From positions 100,312-124,542 of the forward strand of contig BEXV01000485.1 in assembly GCA_003118195.1 (NCBI GenBank): DNA of 24,231 bases, written 5' to 3'. Position 1 is the first letter of the stretch. Each line of letters starts with the position of its first letter. Both the position numbers and the translations under genes were made by a program. This document shows positions 12,101-21,100 of the stretch, in pieces. The notes beneath the pieces are model-generated. The model searched no databases and was not told where the DNA came from. It was given only the letters and a program-made list of their open reading frames with translations. The DNA comes from Hemicentrotus pulcherrimus (lineage: Eukaryota > Echinodermata > Echinoidea > Camarodonta > Strongylocentrotidae).

Positions 12101-15100
12101 GCTCTGTAGCGAGATCTGCTTACGCTCAAAAATCAAGGTAAAAGACACAAAACTATTACAGTAAAACCTGTATATACTCTATAAAGACTGTCCAAAGGAG
12201 TCAGGAAAAGTGATCTTCATAAGCAGGTGATCTTTAGATAAAGGTTTGTTTAGTACAAGTTGGAAAAAAATGCTGTTCAAAGGAAAAGAAAAGTGGTCTT
12301 TGTGGGCAGGTCGACTTTCTATATCAGAGTTTGCTAAAGCTGTGACTATACTTTATATTTGCTCTTTAGGACTGGCATGCTGTAGAATCAGCTTGAATCC
12401 TTCACAAAAAGTGGAGGCCTAAATACTGATGTAAAATCATCTCTTGATTAAAAATAAAGGTGAGTTCTGGTAATGCAATTGCATTGTGAAAGAAAAGGTG
12501 TGGAATGGATCAGAAACAGTTGTTCATGTAGCATGTAAGTAATTGTGTGCACTGCAAGGTTCTGGAGTCATCAAAATCATAATAAATTTGGCTAAGTCTT
12601 GGTAAGGTAACAAACACTGTAAACAGAAAGCTATATATGGGACAACACACAGTGTCAGGGTTGGTACTACCTTGATTTACTTGTCTTTCTATGCTCATTA
12701 CTCAGCCAGTATACATTTTCTTCCAAAATTGGTCGGCACATGTCATTTATTTGTAATCTTGAACATTCAGTGTAAGTTTCGTTTGATTCTGTGAGATTAA
12801 TTTTTTTTTTACCAGAACTGGAGTTTATCTTTAAACCGTTTAGTGTCATGGGAGGGCGAATCCTGTCCAAGAATTTGAACATTGAATATTGTGTTTCGAC
12901 CATGAATCGCTAAATTTCTGATTCCTAAATTTCAAACAGGTACGTTGACAGTACAGTGAATTTCAATGGAAAATACTTCATACTGAATTTAACAATGAAA
13001 CAAAGCACAATTAGCAGAATTAATTGTGCGTTAAATTACAGTTGCATACCTGCCAACATTTGAAAATAAGAATTTAGGAATTTTTAGCACGGTATGCCCT
13101 CGAAAATAAGAAATCTGTACCCTTAACAGACGTTCGCACATGCAGCGGGAGTGTAACTGGCAATACGCGGTAAATCTGTACAATAAAGCGAATACAAATT
13201 CACCCTTCAACACACGCAATACGTGATCTCTCACATCGCGGCACATGATCAAAATTTTGGAAAAAAACAGAATATTCCGATTTTGGGGTCCTAAAAATCC
13301 AGGGGAAAAAACAGATAATTTTGGATTATTCGTAAGGGTTGGCAGGTATGCAGTTGTTGAAGAACTTGGGGCACAGGAGTAAATATGATTAAATTCCTGC
13401 AATACACACTGCCCAGCCAACAGTACACAAGTTGAGGGTGCTTACCTGAGAAGGATCTGCCTCCTGACCGAAGCTAAGGATTCGTTGGTGTGAGACCAGA
13501 TATCAATGTCATCAACCTGCCTGCCCTGGTTTGGAAACCTCACATTGAGGGTCACATGCTTGCCCCTGTGAGCTCTGAGTGAAGAACAAAAAANNNNNNN
13601 NNNNNNNNNNNNNNNNNNNNNNNNNNNNNNNNNNNNNNNNNNNNNNNNNNNNNNNNNNNNNNNNNNNNNNNNNNNNNNNNNNNNNNNNNNNNNNNNNNNN
13701 NNNNNNNNNNNNNNNNNNNNNNNNNNNNNNNNNNNNNNNNNNNNNNNNNNNNNNNNNNNNNNNNNNNNNNNNNNNNNNNNNNNNNNNNNNNNNNNNNNNN
13801 NNNNNNNNNNNNNNNNNNNNNNNNNNNNNNNNNNNNNNNNNNNNNNNNNNNNNNNNNNNNNNNNNNNNNNTACTTAATAACTTTTGAGATGCCTTGCCTA
13901 AGGACTCACCTTGCCATTGGTAGAATGGTTCTCTCTTCTGTGAAGTCCAGGTCATATTCACTGATATACTCTTTCAAGATTGTCAGAATTCTTGTCATTC
14001 TCGTTGCTTCATGCTGCACCTGATGTAAAGATCATTGTAAAGGAAAGATCAGTATTAATACTGCTACTTATTTCAGTGGAAACAAGTATGTTGGAGAGAA
14101 ATGTATATGTGGAAAATAGTAGAACGGGAAGAATTACAGTATATTGCTACATATTTCAGACAAAAAGGACAAGCATTTGTAGCATCTCATAAATTCACAC
14201 TTTTTTTGTATACATTCATGCTCCCAGAATTTTTCCATTACGCGGCTCATTTATGTTTATTCTTCCAATCCCGCATCGTGTTTCCAGCCCGCGTATTTTC
14301 AACACCACAAGGTTTCTTCACTCCTGCTTCCGCCACAGTCGAGTCAACACTTCTCCGTGATCTTCTCTCCGCACTCGAGAATCTTCCGTGCCTTATGCAC
14401 CTCTTGCATGGCACGTCAACCTTTTCTCTGCCGTCTCCAGCGGGATGGCAGTCTTCCAGTGGAACATTATAATAAGACCGACATGGCACTTGATTCTCCA
14501 CTGGGAGCTGCCAAGCACTTCGCACCAAGATTCCAAAGAGTTATACAACATAATCGCTGCATATTGCAGAATTGTCATGGCTGATGTCAACATCCAAGAC
14601 GGACGAAGCCCATCAGTGCATACAAGCAACCCGCGGTGATAACAGATACAAACGCAAAACCAAACACAATAGCCGGGTCTGCTGGCAACATCAAGCAAAC
14701 AACCCACAGGAAGAATTATAAGATCTCCTTAATGGCCGCCATCTCTGACAGACTCGGACCTGCAATGGTTTGGGCCCACAATGTTCTCCAAATGCAAAAA
14801 GAAGACATGAATATCGTGATTTCTGTCGACGACATTTCTATACGGTTGCAGAACGGGGTGCTGTCTCTTTAACTGAAGAGGTCACCATCCTGCTTACATG
14901 AAAGAGAGCATCAGCAACACAGTCACCCATCACTATTATTAAAAGGTTGCGTGAAGATTGTTGTAAGCTTTATTTATTCACTAGATTTATTCATGTCCAT
15001 GCATATCGTTTATTATTGGCCAATGTATCTCCAGTAACATGACAGAGATCTATGTCGCTTAATTCTATCTCCTAGTATTGCTAATGCTCGCTTTTATGCC

Positions 15101-18100
15101 CATTTTGAAATGTTGTGAGTTCATGGCAAGTAGTTCACTATGACAAATTGACAATTGAATGAGTATTTCATATAATACTTTAAAACCAAAAACTTTTGTA
15201 ACATACAACTTTCACAAATTTTTAAGGATGGCCATTTCCACTGGAGAAAAAAAAATTGCTCATTTAAAAAAATTCAGTGTTGTGTCGATTGTTATTCAAT
15301 AATTTTGTGGCATGAATCTTTTGTGAAGCACTAACGAAGAAACTAAACCACTCACAATATTCACAAATGTATCATGGACGCGAATGTGTCCTGTTTTTCA
15401 GTATCTATGTTCATACCTATAAACCCGAGATGATAATTGCATTTATAAAGAAGTTTGGGGCTAAAACATATTTCATTGTAGTATGATCACCGCTCATCAA
15501 CAAAACTGTCAATATTGTAACCAAATACAAATGAAAATTATTTCAAAGTGAAATTAATGTTACTCCAGCTTATCGACTGACCTTATCTGCACATTCCTTG
15601 TCCGTCTCCAGTATCCTGAGTGTGTCATACATAGCTTTCAGTCTGTCCATACAAGACTGGATAAAATCTTCATGTATATCACTCTGAAAGATAACAAAGA
15701 TGAAGATTTTAGTACATTGTCCAGAGTCAGGGGTGATATAATATATGATTAAACCACAAAGTATCAACAATTCTCTAAGTTAATCCAAATGCTATGAAAT
15801 ACACATAAAAACCGAGCAGAAAAAGCAAAAAAAATCCAAGTAAATTTTCTTTTGCAGTACACTGTGCAGTTCATTAATAAAAACAGTTTAAATTGAAAAT
15901 TAGCACTGAAGTCTCTAAATTGACAATACAGAATGGAATCTATAATCACTAGTTTGTACATGTACAGCATTTGCAATTTTTATTAATTTGTTGTTTTTTT
16001 GTAAATATCATTCACAGTTTTCAATTCAATTTACATTTTGGGTGGTTGTAAAGAATGTAAGATAAGAATAATTGGTGCCAATAATGCAAAGGCATAGTTG
16101 AGTCATTTAGACCTTTAAAAAATTGAAGCAACCAAGCTAGACAAAGTAAAAAAAGATTCAGATCTTGGGAAATACCTGACTGGCCTGCAGCTTTGGTCCA
16201 AGATTGGTGTAGGTCTCCTTGAGTAGTTCTATGGCTTTGAGCGCAATCTCATCCCCTGAACAGAGGACCACCCTCCATAAGTAGTCCAGACCTATGAGCT
16301 CTAGATCATCCATGAGGAAGGCTCGTCTCTTAGGAACCAGCTTGCCCTCCTTGGAGTTCACGGCTTTGAAGAAGCGGTCAAAGCATCTAAAAGAGCGGAG
16401 AATGAACAAAAACAAGTTGATAAGGGGACACAATATAAAACATAAGGTGAACAGTGAAGAATTAATACCCCCGCTCCTCCGAAATGGTGAAAATAATACA
16501 GAAACATTTTAAGGATTTGGTGACAAAGTGATATCCATGACACCAGTATTTTTTCAATCAAAATTTCTTTACATCCAAGAGGAATTAGCATATGAACATA
16601 GGAGAAATCTCCATGCTACTTCTTTCTCTTTTTTTAAAAATCAAAAATCAAACAGATATCCTATTAAGAGTAATGTACGAGGTAGTTTGAGTGAAGAGTA
16701 TTTGACGAGACTTACTTGATGCCGTTCTCTGTCAGCAGTGCAGGGTCGAGTTGGAGGATGTTGTCTTCAAAGAAATCACGGTTTATCTCCGGATCAAGGT
16801 CAGGCTCTTCACCCATCAACTGAATAATAAACACAAAAACAAACAACAAAGTACACATAAAAACAAACAAAAGTCATAAGAAAATGTTCACATAACAGGG
16901 CATAAACTTAAAAAGTAGTGCGTTATGCCTCTAACTTCCAGGTTATCAGACACATTGAAGGACGGGGGCGATACTATCTGTAAAGCTAGGTTATTTCAAA
17001 TTAAGCGCTATATAAATCTAGATTATTATTATTATTATTATTATTGTAACTTAACAAAAAGTGTTCTTGTGGTAAGCAGTATAATGGTGAGATGATGGAG
17101 ACACCCAAGTCACATGGAACCTTGAAATTGGGATACATTCTGCATCGTCCATTTAGAGCCAGAAGGTTGTTACTTCATATCATTTTACACAAAGAGTTAA
17201 CAGCCTTCTGACTCCAAACAGACAAAATACTTTAATTACTCACCTTTGAAAACCACTTGAAGCATGCCTCTCTGTCACTCACATACACAGAGTTCTCTGC
17301 TAAACAATGCCAGATCTGAAATGAAAATGATAAAAAAACATGGAATCATTCAATGGTTGCTCCAACATTAGTTGTTGCTGTTGTTGTTAGGGTCATTGAG
17401 TCGTTCCCGACTCCTGGTGACCCCATGGACAAACCCTCTCCAGGCTACTCTGTCCTGTGCAAGTATGCACCCATCTTGACGACATGTTGATGTTGTTAGG
17501 GGTCATCCAGTCGTTCCCAACTCCTGGTGACCCCATGGAAAAACCCTCTCCAGGCTACTCTGTCCTGTGCAAGTATGCACATCTGTCTTGATGACATGTT
17601 GATGTTGTTGGGGGTCATCCAGTCGTTCCCAACTCCTGGTGACCCCATGCACAAGGAGATTCCTTCGACATTATATTTTGTAAATAATTGGATGAAGTTT
17701 GCTTGCTAGCCATCTAAAAACTAAAGTCAACTGGATACCTAAGTAGGTTAAATATTTCAACTAAACCGTAACTGAGAAAAATACATGTATTTTTAGATGA
17801 GTATTGGTTTCTTTTTTTACTTACTTCTTTGGCTTGGGGTGCACATAACCACAATTGCCCATCTTTTAACAGGAATCTGTAAAAATATTGAAGGAGACAG
17901 TAAACAGAACTTGAAATCAAAGCTTTAATCAAATCAAAGTTCCATTCTTTCATTCAAAACCAATTTTAAACAATTTTAGATTTAAATGACCCAATGTCAA
18001 CAATACAACCATGGAAAAAAAACTTATTAAACCAAGAGAGATTACTGATAAACTGATAATTTTATTCATGTGGTACAAAGGAAATAACGTACCATAATAG

Positions 18101-21100
18101 CCATGTTTTTTTTTGTTTTTTTTGTTGTTTTTTTTACATTATCCACTATAGAAAAATCTCAGTATAATGATTATTTTTCTTCTAGGGCTATATATACATA
18201 AATGAGGGTAATCAAAGGAAAAACTGCTAAATTAGGATCTTATATTTTATTTCAAATATCTTTGTAAAACGTGAGCAGGGAAAACTTACCTCAAGAAGTT
18301 GAGCCTCTCCTGGACTTGTTGTACATGGCTATACCTGCTGTCTGGGGGTATGTTTTGGGGATCAGGGTTTTCTGCATCAAACATAAGAGGGAAAAGCAAA
18401 GAAGGGTTCATTTATATCCAAACCAATCCACAGAGTAGTTGGTATAGTACCCTTTCCTTTCAGTTATAAGGGACTTCACAAATTGCTCCATAACATTGTA
18501 TCCAATTAATATGAGAGAGTAAAATCAAACACAAGGATGAGCATTGGGAGCTGATTAACAAATTGAACTTGAACTTTACTTATACTTGTAAATCAATTTG
18601 TTTTCATTTTTATTTTATTTTACTATTGTAGGAAGAAAGAAAATGTATGTTTTTAAAATGAGCTGCATGAATTTATGAAACAGGGCTCAAAATTCAACTT
18701 ATCCAAGACCATTACTCTTTCAACTGAACCTGCATAATTATCAAATTACAGGGTAGAGGACTCTATCAAGTACAATCCTACCCTTGGCAGACTGCCTTGC
18801 ATGGTTCATGTAACTGGACAGATTCTCGGCCACCAAAGTCACCAGAGAATGTTTGGTTTGCAGCGAGTTGATGACATCATGCCGATATTGCACATGGGAG
18901 CTCCGCTGGGCAGTGGGGTAGTTTTGCGGCGCCTGGAGATATTCAGAAGAAAAGAATATATAACTCAAACATTCAAGGCAGAGAGAAACAATTTAAATAT
19001 TCAAGATAAAGATAGTAGTATTAAAATGTACATTCAACAATTTACAAATTCAAGAGAGTAATTTTACAATCAAAATATGAGAGAGATAGAGTGGGAAGGA
19101 AAGAGGGAGCGAGTATAATTTAGATAGAAGAGAGGGTATATCTCAATGTGAGAGAAAGAAAGAAGACAAATGCATCAGAGCCAATGTACACTGTTTGCAA
19201 GTACAACAAAAGAATTGTTAGAAATCTCCAATTGAAGTGGATAAATAGCAATTTATACTCAATTTGAGCACCCTGATATGCAAATATTTGGATTAATCCC
19301 AATTGCTGACAAATTATTCTAAAGTTAAAGGATGCAAAGCTTAATGGTAGACTCACCTCAGCAAACAGACTGCATATTTCTTTGATCTGCTTGAGAGCTG
19401 GAATGACCCAGTTATCTTTCCTCAGCTCCTCCACAAACTTGTCTATCCAGTGCAGCTTCTGGGAGTCTCGGTCCTGTGAACACATATATGATTAATTTAT
19501 TTCATAAATGATAATTGCTTGGTGTGCTTCAAATAAAAAACAAAGAGAACCCCCGTTACTTTGAAGTATCTCTCACGTGGTGATTCAACTTTTTCTCATG
19601 TGATAATTGCTCTAGTCTTTCTCTCAACGATAAAGGTTAGGGATGTGATTGGGTTTTCAGCGAAGGTTCAGGGTGGAGTAGGTGTTGTGATGGTTCCAGG
19701 GTTTAGGTTAGAAATATGATTAAATGTGGAGCAACTGCCGCTGGATCATAAAGACACATAAAGACACATTCATTGGAGAGGTGGTAAACCGCAACATGTT
19801 TTATATGATGATAATGAATACACATAGGATCTTTGTGGTCGTTGCTATTCAGTTTACCCTGGCATATCTGAACAAGTCTAAGGTCATTAGGCTTGTTATT
19901 TAAGTCCTTAAAGAGAAGGTAGAGTTCTGGGAAGAGGTGAAAAATAATTTGTGAGCGTTATCATTATTATTATGCAAGTGTGGAAGAACATCAGATAAGA
20001 CATGTTCCCTGAAAAGCATTGCTCTTCAAATGCCTTCATATTCTAAATATGTCATGTAACATCGTAAAGCTCTGGGGTAGGATTTTTACACCACGTGTTC
20101 GTGTAGTATATACATCCTTCTGTGTACAGTGTTTGTAACTTTACCAAAACTTGGCAAAATTTCTTGTCATTTTGATGATTCCAGAACCTTGCAATACACA
20201 CAAATTCTTATATGCTAGATGATCAACCTTTTCTGATTCCACACCGTTTCTTTCACAATGCAATAGCATGACCAGAACTCAAATTCATCTTTAAGTCCCT
20301 TACTTAGATACACTCAAACATACATTTACAGAATTTAGAGGTTTTCCCAGATTTGTTTGATGACGACTAGCTATGAGCCTACTTTGAGCTCACCTGTGAG
20401 CAACTATAGTCCAGGATCTTGGTGTGGGCATGCAGGGCCTGGTCCATGATGTCCGTAGGGACATCCTGCTGGTGGGCCAGGGTCCAGAGCAGGGACAGGA
20501 CCTTGTGGGCCATGAGACCGTCCTTGTCGTCCTCGGCTAGCCTTCGGATCAGTTCCAGGAGCTTCTCTCGCTGCTTGGTGCTGGCAGTGGCCCAACTTTC
20601 CTGCAAAGACAGACAAGGACCATTATTTATTTGTTGATGATGATAATTATGACGACCATAACAAGAACAACACCCAACAACAATGACATGGTCCTGTAAA
20701 ATCCATCAATTACAAAAGTGTAACACGCATTTCTCTTTCCTTATCTTCTTCTTAACCCCCACATGCAGCTCATTATTTAGTATTATTTTCTGTACCCTCG
20801 ATCTCTCACTTCTTCTGTCATTATCTACTCTTTGTATTATGACTGTGTTCTTCTATCTTTGTCATGTAAAGTATTGTCTTGTCCCTTTCTCGTCTCTGTT
20901 GGCATCCCCCTTTTTCTTTCACCTATTTTGTAGTTTCTTTTGTAGTTACAGATTAGTTAATTTAATTACTCATTATTCCTAAGTTTCATTTGAGGTGTTC
21001 ACACTTGTACAAGCATTGCTTTTTAGTGGACCCCTCTGTTTCCAACATGTATTTCTCAAATATGTTATAAATGCTTATAATTGATATGTAATGTTTTGTT

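Noticed and set aside
13512..13961. A 149-residue frame across the N gap
   Set aside because: It is open only because N cannot give stops. The real features are the two exons on either side in different phases.
14636..14872. A plus-strand gene ending at 14872
   Set aside because: No supporting upstream exon, no good splice acceptor and no recognised protein; kept only as an unexplained block.
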